Positions 15,630 through 25,886 of a stretch of 64,000 bases of DNA are shown piece after piece. A program made the position numbers and the translations under genes. The DNA is from Mycobacterium sp. PSTR-4-N. Its GTDB lineage: Bacteria; Actinomycetota; Actinomycetes; Mycobacteriales; Mycobacteriaceae. Every line of letters starts with the position of its first letter. The first letter of the stretch is position 1. Below the pieces are notes generated by a model. The model did not search any database, was not told where the DNA came from, and saw only the letters and a list, made by a program, of their open reading frames with translations. The DNA lies in contig NZ_JAKRFN010000024.1 of NCBI RefSeq assembly GCF_022348085.1, positions 38,258-102,257 on the forward strand, in the 5' to 3' direction.

Positions 15630-17306
15630 GTGGAATCCGAACTCGTCGCACCCGGCCCGTTGGCCGCCGGAGCACTGCGGGTGACCGCTCTCGGCGGCAT
15701 CAACGAAATCGGCCGCAACATGACGACATTCGAGCATCTCGGTCGGCTGCTGATCGTCGACTGCGGCGTGCTGTTCCCCACCCACGACGAACCGGGCGTC
15801 GACCTGATCCTGCCCGACCTGCGCCACGTCCAGGGCCGGCTCGACGACATCGAGGCGATCGTCGTCACCCACGGCCACGAGGACCACATCGGGGGCATTC
15901 CCTACCTCCTGAAGATGCGCGCCGACATCCCGGTCGTCGGCTCCAAGTTCACCCTCGCTCTGATCGCCGCGAAATGTCGCGAGCACCGACTCTCGCCGAC
16001 ACTGGTCGAGGTCGCCGAAGGGCAGCGTTCCACCCACGGCGTGTTCGAGTGTCAGTACTTCGCGGTCAACCACTCGGTTCCCGGATGCCTGGCCGTGGCC
16101 ATCCACACCGGCGCGGGCACGGTGTTGCACACCGGCGACATCAAGCTCGACCAGCTCCCGCTCGACGGGCGGCCGACGGACCTGCCCGGGATGTCCCGCC
16201 TCGGCGACGCCGGCGTCGACCTGTTCCTGTGCGACTCCACCAACGCCGAGATTCCCGGGGTGGGGCCGTCGGAGAGTGAGATCGGGCCCGCGCTGCACCG
16301 TCTGATCCGCGGCGCGGACGGGCGCGTCATCGTCGCGTGCTTCGCCTCCAACGTCGACCGCGTCCAGCAGATCATCGACGCCGCGGTCTCGCTCGGCCGG
16401 AAGGTCTCGTTCGTCGGCCGGTCGATGGTGCGCAACATGGGCATCGCCCGCGAACTCGGTTACCTCACCGTCGCCGATTCCGATGTCCTCGACATCGGCG
16501 CCGCCGAGATGATGCCGGCCGACCGCGTCGTGCTGATCACCACCGGCACCCAGGGGGAGCCGATGGCGGCATTGTCGAGGATGTCGCGCGGCGAGCATCG
16601 CAGCATCACGTTGACCGCGGGTGATCTGGTGATCCTGTCCTCGTCGCTGATCCCCGGCAACGAGGAGGCGGTGTACGGGGTGATCGACTCGCTGGCCAAG
16701 GTCGGCGCCCGCGTGGTCACGAATCGTCAAGCGCGCGTGCATGTCTCGGGACATGCTTACGCGGGTGAACTGCTGTTCCTCTACAACGGGGTGCGCCCGC
16801 GCAACGTGATGCCCGTGCACGGCACCTGGCGCATGCTTCGCGCCAACGCCGCCCTGGCGGCCAGCACCGGCGTCGACGAGGAGAACATCGTGATCGCCGA
16901 GAACGGCGTCAGCGTCGACCTGGCGGCCGGTCGCGTCGCCGTCGCCGGGGCGGTCGCAGTGGGCAAGATGTTCGTCGACGGGCTCGTCACCGGCGACGTC
17001 GGGGATGCGACCCTGGGTGAGCGGCTCATCCTCTCGTCCGGCTTCATCGCGGTGACGATCGTGGTGCGCCGCGGTACCGGTCAGGCGGTGGCGCCGGCGC
17101 ACCTGAGCTCACGCGGCTTCTCCGAGGATCCCAAAGCGCTCGAGCCGGTCGCGCGTCGCGTCGAGGCCGAGCTGGACAACCTAGCAGCCCAACACATCAC
17201 CGACCCGGCGCGCATCGCCCAGGCGGTGCGGCGCATCGTGGGCAAATGGGTGGGGGAGACGTACCGGCGTCAGCCGATGATCGTGCCGACCGTCATCGAG
17301 GTCTAG
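15630..17306 (+). CDS. rnj: Ribonuclease J
   Basis: A 558-residue metallo-beta-lactamase/beta-CASP nuclease with 5'-to-3' exo- and endonuclease activity on RNA, used in rRNA and mRNA maturation. The zinc motif is HGHEDH (His81-His86). Further marks are HTGDIKLDQ, the beta-CASP segments FASNVDRVQQ and VGRSMVRN, and HVSGHAYAGEL with the last metal-region His. The C-terminal 100 residues form the usual extra domain. It starts at GTG 11 nt after dapA. Its last four bases overlap the stop of the convergent response-regulator gene. Confidence 0.96.
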   Translation: MESELVAPGPLAAGALRVTALGGINEIGRNMTTFEHLGRLLIVDCGVLFPTHDEPGVDLILPDLRHVQGRLDDIEAIVVTHGHEDHIGGIPYLLKMRADIPVVGSKFTLALIAAKCREHRLSPTLVEVAEGQRSTHGVFECQYFAVNHSVPGCLAVAIHTGAGTVLHTGDIKLDQLPLDGRPTDLPGMSRLGDAGVDLFLCDSTNAEIPGVGPSESEIGPALHRLIRGADGRVIVACFASNVDRVQQIIDAAVSLGRKVSFVGRSMVRNMGIARELGYLTVADSDVLDIGAAEMMPADRVVLITTGTQGEPMAALSRMSRGEHRSITLTAGDLVILSSSLIPGNEEAVYGVIDSLAKVGARVVTNRQARVHVSGHAYAGELLFLYNGVRPRNVMPVHGTWRMLRANAALAASTGVDEENIVIAENGVSVDLAAGRVAVAGAVAVGKMFVDGLVTGDVGDATLGERLILSSGFIAVTIVVRRGTGQAVAPAHLSSRGFSEDPKALEPVARRVEAELDNLAAQHITDPARIAQAVRRIVGKWVGETYRRQPMIVPTVIEV

Positions 17307-17965
17307 CAGGCCTGCAGCCGGTACCCCACACCGCGTGCGGTGGCGAACCAGTGCGCGCCGAGCTTGCGTCGCAGGTAGCGGACGTAGACGTCGACGACGT
17401 TCGACTCCGGTTCGTCGTGACCCCACACCTGTCGCAGCAGGTACTCGCGGCTGAGAACCTGGCCCGGATGGCGCAGGAACGTCGCAGCCAGATCGCACTC
17501 GCGTGCGGACAGGTCGACGCAGTAGTCCCCGACGTGTGCCCGCCGGCTTGCGAGATCCACCCGCAGGCCGCCGTAGCGGAGCTCCGGGGTGCGGGCGATG
17601 CGGCGGTGCGACAGCAGGCTTCGCACCGCCTCGGTGAGTTCGGCGGCGCGCAACGGGGCCACGGAGACGAACTCCTCGCGCGAGGTGCTGCGTGTCGCGC
17701 AGGCCCGCGCAGCGCGGCTGCGGGTCGTCAGCAGGATGGCCGGCAGCCGCAGACCGTCGGCGCGTAGGCGGCGCACGACATCGAGACCGTCCATGCCCGG
17801 CATACGTGCGCCCACGATCAGAAGATCGAAATTGCCGTGGCGTGCGTCGTGGTAGGCGCACCGTCCATCGGCCACCAGAGTCACCGAGAATCCCTGAGCG
17901 CGCAGTTGACTGCGGATCGCCGTCGCGATCCGTGGATCGGACTCGGCGATGAGAAGTCTGGTCAC
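17303..17965 (-). CDS. Orphan OmpR-type response regulator with degenerate receiver
   Basis: A 220-residue protein: receiver-like domain (residues 1-118) and an intact OmpR/PhoB winged helix (about 128-220: ARECDLAATFLRHPGQVLSR, then VVDVYVRYLRRKLG and the final RGVGYRL). The receiver lacks its chemistry. The phosphoacceptor Asp is Gly52 in LLIVGARMPGMDG, the acidic pair becomes Glu8-Ser9, and the conserved Lys is Ala103 in SVAPL. No histidine kinase is adjacent. GTG at 17965 is preceded by a GGGGGA ribosome site. The protein probably binds DNA without phosphorylation. It lies between rnj and the methyltransferase gene, where I recall no such gene in M. tuberculosis. Confidence 0.9.
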   Translation of the reverse strand: MTRLLIAESDPRIATAIRSQLRAQGFSVTLVADGRCAYHDARHGNFDLLIVGARMPGMDGLDVVRRLRADGLRLPAILLTTRSRAARACATRSTSREEFVSVAPLRAAELTEAVRSLLSHRRIARTPELRYGGLRVDLASRRAHVGDYCVDLSARECDLAATFLRHPGQVLSREYLLRQVWGHDEPESNVVDVYVRYLRRKLGAHWFATARGVGYRLQAC

Positions 17966-18091
17966 GTCGATTCCCCCTGCTCGGCGCCGGTGCATCTCGT
18001 CGGCGTCGTCATCGACGATCGCCGATCCGGGCGCCCGCCGGTTAGGGCCACAGGGAACCGCGGAAGTGACAAAAGTCCTTCGCCGGTGTCG

Positions 18092-18964
18092 TCAGCGCTG
18101 GGCCACCGCGGTCCACTCGATCGGGGAGGCCGCCACAGCGCGACCGGTGGGGCGGATGTAGAGGTCGCGGTAGTAGCTGGGGCCGGCCTGCTCGACCAGC
18201 TGCCAGCCCAGCTCGGCCAGCCACTCGCCGAGCCGCTCGGGTATCAATCCGGTGTGCCAGATCGGGCGTCGTCCGCGGAATCGCCGGTGCACAGATGCCG
18301 CGCCGTACAAGTTCGTCCCGTCCAGGAAGTCCTGCCGGATGTAGCTGAACACCAACCGGCTGCCTGCGGCGGCTGTGCCGAGCGCGGCCAACGTGGTGCG
18401 CGCGGCGTCGGGGGAGAGGTACTGCGTGACCCCTTCGACGATGAAGAACGTACGCCGCGACGCGTCGTAGCCCGCCGATTGCAGTGCCGCCAGCAGATCG
18501 TCGCGTTCGAGGTCGGCGGCCACCAGATGCACCGAGGCCGGGATGCCGCCGAACACCCGGTGCAGGACCGCAGCCTTGCGCTCGATGGTGACCGCCTGAT
18601 CGACCTCGTACACCGGCATGTCGCTGTGCCGGGCGATGCGACACCCGCGGGTGTCGAAACCGGCGCCGACGACGACGACGGCATCGGTCTCGTTGAGGGG
18701 GTCGGAGAGGCGCTCGTCGATGAGGCGTTTGCGACAGGCGATGCTCGACCACAGGCCCGGTCCGCTGCGCTGCGCTGCCGCCATGACGGTCCGGCGCACC
18801 GGTGCCACGCGGGTGGCCGCCACCAGCGCGCGCAGCCGGGCCGGTAGGAACGCCTCGGCCAGATCGTCGTCCACGAGCCGCCGGTGCGGCGCTTCGTTGT
18901 GCTCGATCGCCGCGAGCACCATCGGTCCGAACGCTGTCTGCGCGACGGGGTTGCGGCCCGTCAT
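18092..18964 (-). CDS. Class I SAM-dependent methyltransferase (leucine-carboxymethyltransferase-like)
   Basis: A 290-residue protein of the LCMT/PPM-like family that is expanded in mycobacteria. The SAM-binding loop is VVVVGAGFDTRGCRI near residue 85, followed by VYEVDQAVTIERKA (acidic residue at the end of strand 2) and FFIVEGVTQYLSPDA. ATG at 18964 overlaps the stop of the SDR gene (ATGA), so it is the last gene of the operon that begins at 20090. Corresponds to Rv2751 by order. Acceptor molecule unknown. Confidence 0.9.
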   Translation of the reverse strand: MTGRNPVAQTAFGPMVLAAIEHNEAPHRRLVDDDLAEAFLPARLRALVAATRVAPVRRTVMAAAQRSGPGLWSSIACRKRLIDERLSDPLNETDAVVVVGAGFDTRGCRIARHSDMPVYEVDQAVTIERKAAVLHRVFGGIPASVHLVAADLERDDLLAALQSAGYDASRRTFFIVEGVTQYLSPDAARTTLAALGTAAAGSRLVFSYIRQDFLDGTNLYGAASVHRRFRGRRPIWHTGLIPERLGEWLAELGWQLVEQAGPSYYRDLYIRPTGRAVAASPIEWTAVAQR

Positions 18965-19773
18965 CGCTTGTTGACGAACCCGGCGTCGACGGGCAGTGCC
19001 ACGCCGGTGACGTACCGCGCGGCGTCGGAGACCAGCCAGTACACCGCGTTGGCGATGTCCTCGGCCTCCAACGCCCGCACCGGCAGCGCGTTGCTCATGT
19101 CCGGCCCGCTCTCGGCGGCCATGCCGTCGAGCCAGGATCGGGTGAACTCGTTGTCGATCATCGGGGTGTTCACCCCGGCGGGGTGCACGGAGTTGACCCG
19201 GATGCTGTATGGCGCAAGGAAATTCGCATAGGCCCGCATCAGTCCCACCATGCCGTGCTTGGCGGCGGTGTACCCGACCGCGCCCGCGATGGGCGCGCCG
19301 ACACCCACCAGGCCGGCGACAGAGCTCGTCAGCACGATCGCGCCGCCGTTGCCGTACTTGATCATCGGCTTCATCGCGACGTCGATGGTGTGGTAGGCCC
19401 CGGTGAGGTTGACGTCGATGACGTCCTGCCACGCCTGCGGCGCCGTCATCGGCGCGATACCCGCGTTGGCGATCACGATGTCGAGCCGTTCGCCGAGGCG
19501 CTCGGTGCCCTCTCGGACGGCCGCCTTGAGCGCGTCGCGATCTCGCACGTCGGCTTCGGATGCCACGATCCGCGCGCCCGCCTTCTCGACCAGTGCCACC
19601 GTCTCGGCCAGGTCGTCGCGCGTGGCCAACGGGTAGGGCACCGAATCGATCTGCGCACACAGATCGATCGCGATGACATCGGCACCCGCCGAGGCGAGGG
19701 TGACCGCGTGCGCCCGGCCCTGTCCGCGCGCGGCGCCGGTGATCAGGGCCACCTTGCCGCTGAGTTCACCCAT
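18961..19773 (-). CDS. Mycofactocin-coupled short-chain dehydrogenase/reductase
   Basis: A 270-residue SDR. The cofactor loop is ITGAARGQGRAHAV; the catalytic set is visible as NAG, SSVAG and YTAAKHG (Tyr and Lys). The ARGQGRAHA variant and the extra segment after strand 2 (AIDLCAQIDSVPYPLATRDDL) mark the subfamily thought to hold NAD(H) tightly and to pass electrons to the redox cofactor mycofactocin. It is coupled to the methyltransferase (ATGA) and follows the small monooxygenase-like gene by 2 nt. Substrate probably an alcohol or ketone, not assigned. Matches Rv2750. Confidence 0.9.
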   Translation of the reverse strand: MGELSGKVALITGAARGQGRAHAVTLASAGADVIAIDLCAQIDSVPYPLATRDDLAETVALVEKAGARIVASEADVRDRDALKAAVREGTERLGERLDIVIANAGIAPMTAPQAWQDVIDVNLTGAYHTIDVAMKPMIKYGNGGAIVLTSSVAGLVGVGAPIAGAVGYTAAKHGMVGLMRAYANFLAPYSIRVNSVHPAGVNTPMIDNEFTRSWLDGMAAESGPDMSNALPVRALEAEDIANAVYWLVSDAARYVTGVALPVDAGFVNKR

Positions 19774-19775
19774 CG

Positions 19776-20090
19776 TCAGGGACGGAGCTGACCCTTGGCC
19801 GGGTCGCCGGCGACCACGGGGGCGAGCATCTTGATGTCGGGGGCGCCGTCGAGGAGCTCGCCGATGGTGCCGAACAGCGTGCCGACCGCCGGTGCGGAAC
19901 CATGGGCCTTGAGGGCGTCCGCATCGGCCCACTGCTCCACGAACACGAACGTGCCGTCCGCCTCGTGCAGGGCGTAGAGCTCGCAACCGGGCTCGTCGTG
20001 CACGGCCTCGATCGCCTTCTTGCAGGCATCGCGGACGGAGTCCACGGACTCGGGTTTGGCGATCATGGTCGCGACGACGACGACAGGCAT
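19776..20090 (-). CDS. Antibiotic-biosynthesis-monooxygenase (ABM) domain protein
   Basis: A 104-residue dimeric alpha/beta-barrel type protein, starting MPVVVVATMIAKPESVDS. The motif GCELYALHEADGTFVFVEQWAD is the ABM core (as in YgiN-type quinol monooxygenases), and the tail DGAPDIKMLAPV is typical. A GGGGGACTCC-like purine stretch precedes the ATG on the opposite strand. It heads the operon with the SDR and methyltransferase and is divergent from ftsK. It corresponds to Rv2749. Activity on quinols is inferred. Confidence 0.88.
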   Translation of the reverse strand: MPVVVVATMIAKPESVDSVRDACKKAIEAVHDEPGCELYALHEADGTFVFVEQWADADALKAHGSAPAVGTLFGTIGELLDGAPDIKMLAPVVAGDPAKGQLRP

Positions 20091-20240
20091 GGGGGACTCC
20101 TCTTCGAGCGGGACTGAACAGGGCTCACCGTACTGTCTGCTGCCGGCGGTGTCGGCGGGCCACACCCGATCGTCGCCCGAGGCCTGCCGAGACCTATCTG
20201 TGACCTGTGTGGCAGATGGTGCATCTGGGGCCTGTGCGAC

Positions 20241-20246
20241 TAGGCT
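20241..20246 (+). promoter_or_regulatory. -10 element of leaderless ftsK
   Basis: TAGGCT lies 7 nt before the ftsK ATG and supports this start over the much longer open frame. Confidence 0.6.
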
Positions 20247-20253
20247 TACCGGC

Positions 20254-22779
<2,526 letters not shown>

Positions 22780-22860
22780 GCTAGGCGCGCCCTATGGCGC
22801 CGAGATCGACAAAAAGGCGCGACGCACTCGCACTTTCGCGCCCGAATGTCGGTTTGGGCG
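22780..22860. terminator. Convergent terminator region between ftsK and the acetyltransferase gene
   Basis: The 81-nt gap holds two nested GC hairpins: GGCGCGCCCTATGGCGCC just after ftsK, and GGCGCGA ... TCGCGCC (about 22812-22840) with a 13-nt loop preceded by an A-run. Both genes converge here, so a bidirectional terminator is likely, though no long U-tract is present. Confidence 0.55.
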
Positions 22861-23370
22861 TCAGAGGGTGAGGAGCATTCGGGTATTGCCCAGAATGTTG
22901 GGCTTGACGTAGCTCAGGTCCAGGAACTCGGCCACGCCCGTGTCATAGGACCGGCACATCTCCTCGTAGACCTCCGCGGTCACCGGGGTGCCTTCGATCT
23001 CGGCGAAACCGTGCCTGCCGAAGAACTCCGTCTCGAACGTCAGCACGAAGATCCGCTGCAGCCGCAACTCCTTGGCGACGGCCAACAACTGATCGACGAT
23101 CGCGTGACCCACGCCGCGGCCCCGTACCTTCGGATGGACGGCCACGGTGCGCACCTCACCCAGATCGGACCACAGCACGTGCAGCGCGCCGCACCCGATG
23201 ACCTCGCCCGCCGCTTCGGCCACCCAGAACTCCTGTACCGACTCGTAGAGCGTGACCAGGTTCTTCTCGAGAAGGATGCGGCCGGCATAGACGTCGACGA
23301 GAGCCTTGATGGCCGGCACGTCGGACGTCCTGGCCCGACGCACGACCACCTCATCCGGATCTGAGCTCAC
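22861..23370 (-). CDS. argA: GNAT acetyltransferase, ArgA-type (glutamate N-acetyltransferase candidate)
   Basis: A 169-residue single-domain GNAT protein matching the position and size of Rv2747, the short N-acetylglutamate synthase of M. tuberculosis. Acetyl-CoA binding is shown by VRTVAVHPKVRGRGVGHAIVDQLL; the C-terminal part FVLTFETEFFGRHGFAEIEG is the usual GNAT beta4-beta5 region. The start is the GTG at 23370 (VSSDPDEVVVRRAR); the longer open frame is unlikely because it runs through pgsA. The reaction, acetyl-CoA plus glutamate to begin arginine synthesis, is inferred from the orthologue. Confidence 0.85.
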   Translation of the reverse strand: MSSDPDEVVVRRARTSDVPAIKALVDVYAGRILLEKNLVTLYESVQEFWVAEAAGEVIGCGALHVLWSDLGEVRTVAVHPKVRGRGVGHAIVDQLLAVAKELRLQRIFVLTFETEFFGRHGFAEIEGTPVTAEVYEEMCRSYDTGVAEFLDLSYVKPNILGNTRMLLTL

Positions 23371-23400
23371 ACGGGGAAGGGTATCGGTTCGGGCAACCAG

Positions 23401-23406
23401 TATTCT
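23401..23406 (+). promoter_or_regulatory. -10 element of leaderless pgsA
   Basis: TATTCT lies 6 nt before the GTG at 23413, preferring that start over the GTG at 23407. Confidence 0.55.
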
Positions 23407-23412
23407 GTGTCG

Positions 23413-24009
23413 GTGCCGGGCCGACCACAGACCGATCCTGTGGTCCCGCGCGCTCGGGTGGCGAATCTGGCCAACGCCTTGACCGGGGTTCGTCTGATCC
23501 TGGTTCCGGTGTTCCTGGCTTTCCTTTTCGTCGGTGACGGTCACGAATCCTTCTGGCGGGCAATGGCTTTCACTGTTTTCACGGTGGCCGTCATCACCGA
23601 CCGGCTCGATGGGGCGCTGGCCCGCAGCTACGGCATGGTGACCGAGTTCGGCACGCTCATCGACCCGCTCGCCGACAAGGCCCTCATCGGCGCGGCGCTG
23701 ATCGGACTCTCGATACTCGGCGACCTGCCGTGGTGGGTGACCGCGGTGATCCTGGCCCGCGAACTCGGAGTGACCCTGCTGCGCCTGGTGGTGCTGCGGC
23801 ACGGCGTCATCCCGGCCAGTCGCGGGGGCAAGCTCAAGACATCGGTGCAAGCCGTCGCGATCGGGTTGTTCATCCTGCCGCTGTCCGGGGCCTGGTCCAC
23901 GGGTGCGTGGATCGTCATGCTCGCCGCCGTGGTGCTCACCGTCCTCACCGGCGCCGACTACTTCATCTCGGCGGTGAGGGACTCCCGTGGCCGACCCGCT
24001 CGTCAGTGA
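23413..24009 (+). CDS. pgsA: CDP-diacylglycerol-glycerol-3-phosphate 3-phosphatidyltransferase
   Basis: A 198-residue integral membrane enzyme that makes phosphatidylglycerol phosphate, the precursor of PG and cardiolipin. The CDP-alcohol phosphotransferase motif is complete: DRLDGALARSYGMVTEFG followed by TLIDPLADK, with all four metal-binding Asp residues. About five to six transmembrane helices surround it. GTG 23413 fits a leaderless -10. Its 3' end overlaps the start of the next gene by 23 nt, and the stop codon lies inside a 15-bp tandem repeat. Orthologue of Rv2746c (pgsA3). Confidence 0.93.
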   Translation: MPGRPQTDPVVPRARVANLANALTGVRLILVPVFLAFLFVGDGHESFWRAMAFTVFTVAVITDRLDGALARSYGMVTEFGTLIDPLADKALIGAALIGLSILGDLPWWVTAVILARELGVTLLRLVVLRHGVIPASRGGKLKTSVQAVAIGLFILPLSGAWSTGAWIVMLAAVVLTVLTGADYFISAVRDSRGRPARQ

Positions 24010-24490
24010 CCCGCTCGTCAGCGACGACGCCCGCTCCCTCGTCGCCGATCTGACGGTGCGCCGCCAGACCGTGGCCACGGCGGAGTCGCTGACGGCCGGT
24101 CTGGTCGCGGCGACGCTCGCGGGCGTGCCGGGAGCGAGCGCGGTGTTGCGCGGCGGCCTCATCACCTACACCGTCGACACCAAGATCGAGCTCGCCGGCG
24201 TCGCCCCCGAACTCCTCGCCGACGTCGGCCCGGTGGCCGAGCCGACCGCACGGGCCATGGCCGTCGGCGCGCAGCAGCGCTGCAGCGCCACGTGGGGAGT
24301 GGGATTGACCGGTGTCGCCGGCCCGGAACCGCACGGCGGGCATCCCGTCGGCACGGTGTTCGTCGGGTTCGCGGGACCCGTCGGTGCCGAGGTGCTGGCT
24401 CTGCACCTCGACGGCAGCCGCTGGCAGATCCGGATCGCCGCGGTGCACGCAGCGCTGCAGCGGCTGCGCACACTCATCGAAAACCAGTGA
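23987..24490 (+). CDS. CinA C-terminal-domain protein (nicotinamide-nucleotide amidohydrolase family)
   Basis: A 167-residue protein consisting of the CinA/PncC C-terminal domain alone. Family segments are TVATAESLTAGLVAATLAGVPGAS, GGLITYTVDTKIELAGV, and GLTGVAGPEPHGGHPVGTVFVG. In characterised members this domain deamidates NMN to nicotinate mononucleotide. It starts at GTG inside the end of pgsA (23-nt overlap) and begins with a direct repeat encoding DPLVSDPLVSD. Start choice is therefore somewhat uncertain. clgR follows after about 120 nt. Confidence 0.88.
   Translation: MADPLVSDPLVSDDARSLVADLTVRRQTVATAESLTAGLVAATLAGVPGASAVLRGGLITYTVDTKIELAGVAPELLADVGPVAEPTARAMAVGAQQRCSATWGVGLTGVAGPEPHGGHPVGTVFVGFAGPVGAEVLALHLDGSRWQIRIAAVHAALQRLRTLIENQ
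23993..24022 (+). repeat. 15-bp tandem duplication spanning the pgsA stop and cinA start
   Basis: GACCCGCTCGTCAGT is followed directly by GACCCGCTCGTCAGC. The pgsA TGA (24007-24009) sits at the junction, and in the cinA frame the repeat encodes DPLVS twice. Confidence 0.85.
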
Positions 24491-24513
24491 GAGAACCAGC
24501 GCGCCGGATTCCC

Positions 24514-24543
24514 GGGAACCATCCGGGGTCCGTCGTGCGTTGG
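24514..24543 (+). promoter_or_regulatory. ECF (SigE-type) promoter of clgR
   Basis: GGGAACC (24514-24520), then 17 nt, then CGTT (24538-24541). This matches the GGGAACY-N15-16-CGTT consensus of mycobacterial SigE within one base of spacing. SigE control of clgR is known in M. tuberculosis. Confidence 0.7.
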
Positions 24544-24608
24544 CACGGATAGCACGCCACGATGGGGCTGCAAGTGTTGCGGCCCCGAAGCTGACGAAGG
24601 AGAGCGCG

Positions 24609-24926
24609 ATGACGACACTGCTGCGCGAAGTGATCGGCGACGTGTTGCGGCGCGTGCGCGTCGAGCAGGGGCGCACCCTGCGCGAAGTTTCCGATACCGC
24701 GCGGGTCAGCCTGGGCTACCTCTCCGAAGTGGAGCGCGGCCGTAAAGAAGCCTCCAGCGAGCTGCTCAGTGCCATCTGCGGAGCCCTCGACGTCCCGCTG
24801 TCCCGCGTGCTGTCCGAAGCCGGCGACGACATGGCGCTCGAGGAGTCGCGCGCCGAGGTCAGCACCTCCCGGATCGACGCCAGCACCAAGGTGGTCATCC
24901 CGCAGGCTGTCATGGCGGTCGCCTGA
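24609..24926 (+). CDS. clgR: Envelope-stress transcriptional regulator ClgR
   Basis: A 105-residue Cro/C1-type helix-turn-helix protein. The HTH runs through VRVEQGRTLREVSDTARVSLGYLSEVERGRKEAS (about residues 18-50), which is the ClgR signature including the YLSEVERG recognition helix. It activates clp protease genes and the Psp locus in mycobacteria and is itself degraded by Clp protease; the hydrophobic C-terminus ending VMAVA fits a degron. ATG at 24609 follows a good AAGGAGAG ribosome site. pspA follows 120 nt later. Orthologue of Rv2745c. Confidence 0.95.
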   Translation: MTTLLREVIGDVLRRVRVEQGRTLREVSDTARVSLGYLSEVERGRKEASSELLSAICGALDVPLSRVLSEAGDDMALEESRAEVSTSRIDASTKVVIPQAVMAVA

Positions 24927-24960
24927 CCCGGCAGGGGTGTGGCGAGCTGTCCCGAACCGA

Positions 24961-24966
24961 TAAATT
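24961..24966 (+). promoter_or_regulatory. Possible -10 of a pspA promoter
   Basis: TAAATT lies 80 nt before the pspA start, in the gap after clgR. It would allow pspA transcription separate from clgR. No clear -35 was seen. Confidence 0.3.
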
Positions 24967-25046
24967 GGGTACCTGCGATGACAGGCGACCCGCGCTGGTG
25001 ACCCTGTTCCACTGACCCGAGACTTCGAGAAGGCGGAAACGTTCTC

Positions 25047-25868
25047 ATGGCCAATCCGTTCAGCAAGGCGTGGAAGTACCTGATGGCGCTGTTCAGCTCC
25101 AAGGTCGACGAGTACGCCGACCCCAAGGTGCAGATCCAGCAGGCGATCGAGGAGGCCCAGCGTCAGCACCAGGCGCTGACCCAGCAGGCGGCCCAGGTGA
25201 TCGGGAACCAGCGCCAGCTCGAGATGCGGCTCAACCGCCAGCTGGCCGACATCGAGAAGCTCCAGGTCAACGTCCGTCAGGCGCTGACGCTGGCCGATCA
25301 GGCCGTCGCCGCCGGGGATGCCGCCAAGGCCACCGAGTACAACAACGCGGCCGAGGCATTCGCCGCGCAGCTGGTGACGGCCGAGCAGAGCGTCGAGGAC
25401 CTCAAGGGCCTGCACGACCAGGCCCTGCAGGCGGCCGGGCAGGCCAAGAAGGCCGTCGAGCAGAACGCGATGGTGCTGCAGCAGAAGATCGCCGAACGCA
25501 CCAAGCTGCTCAGCCAGCTCGAGCAGGCCAAGATGCAGGAGCAGGTGAGCGCGTCCCTGCGGTCGATGAGCGAGATCGCCGCGCCGGGCAGCACGCCCAG
25601 CCTCGATGAGGTGCGCGACAAGATCGAACGCCGGTACGCCAACGCGATGGGCGCCGCCGAGCTTGCTCAGAACTCGGTGCAGGGCCGCATGATGGAGGTC
25701 CAGCAGGCCAGCGTCCAGATGGCCGGCCATTCGCGGCTGGAACAGATCCGGGCCTCCATGCGCGGCGAGCAGCTGCCCGCCGGCTCGGCCCAGACCCCGG
25801 CGACCCCGGCGCAGTCGCCGGCTACCCCGGCCGCCAATCCGACACCGGAAAACCCGCTGTCGCAATAA
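25047..25868 (+). CDS. pspA: Phage-shock protein A homologue (35-kDa antigen)
   Basis: A 273-residue PspA/IM30 protein that binds stressed membranes and limits leakage. The N-terminus MANPFSKAWKYLMALFSSKVDEYADPKVQIQQAIEE is the classical amphipathic helix and first coiled coil, written here only to show position (residues 1-36). Nearly all of residues 25-235 is heptad-rich, Gln/Glu/Ala coiled coil. The last 30 residues are a Pro/Ala/Thr-rich tail (repeating TPATPAQ) not needed for the core fold. Orthologue of Rv2744c, followed closely by pspM. Confidence 0.95.
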   Translation: MANPFSKAWKYLMALFSSKVDEYADPKVQIQQAIEEAQRQHQALTQQAAQVIGNQRQLEMRLNRQLADIEKLQVNVRQALTLADQAVAAGDAAKATEYNNAAEAFAAQLVTAEQSVEDLKGLHDQALQAAGQAKKAVEQNAMVLQQKIAERTKLLSQLEQAKMQEQVSASLRSMSEIAAPGSTPSLDEVRDKIERRYANAMGAAELAQNSVQGRMMEVQQASVQMAGHSRLEQIRASMRGEQLPAGSAQTPATPAQSPATPAANPTPENPLSQ

Positions 25869-25886
25869 CATTCACGGGAGCATGTG

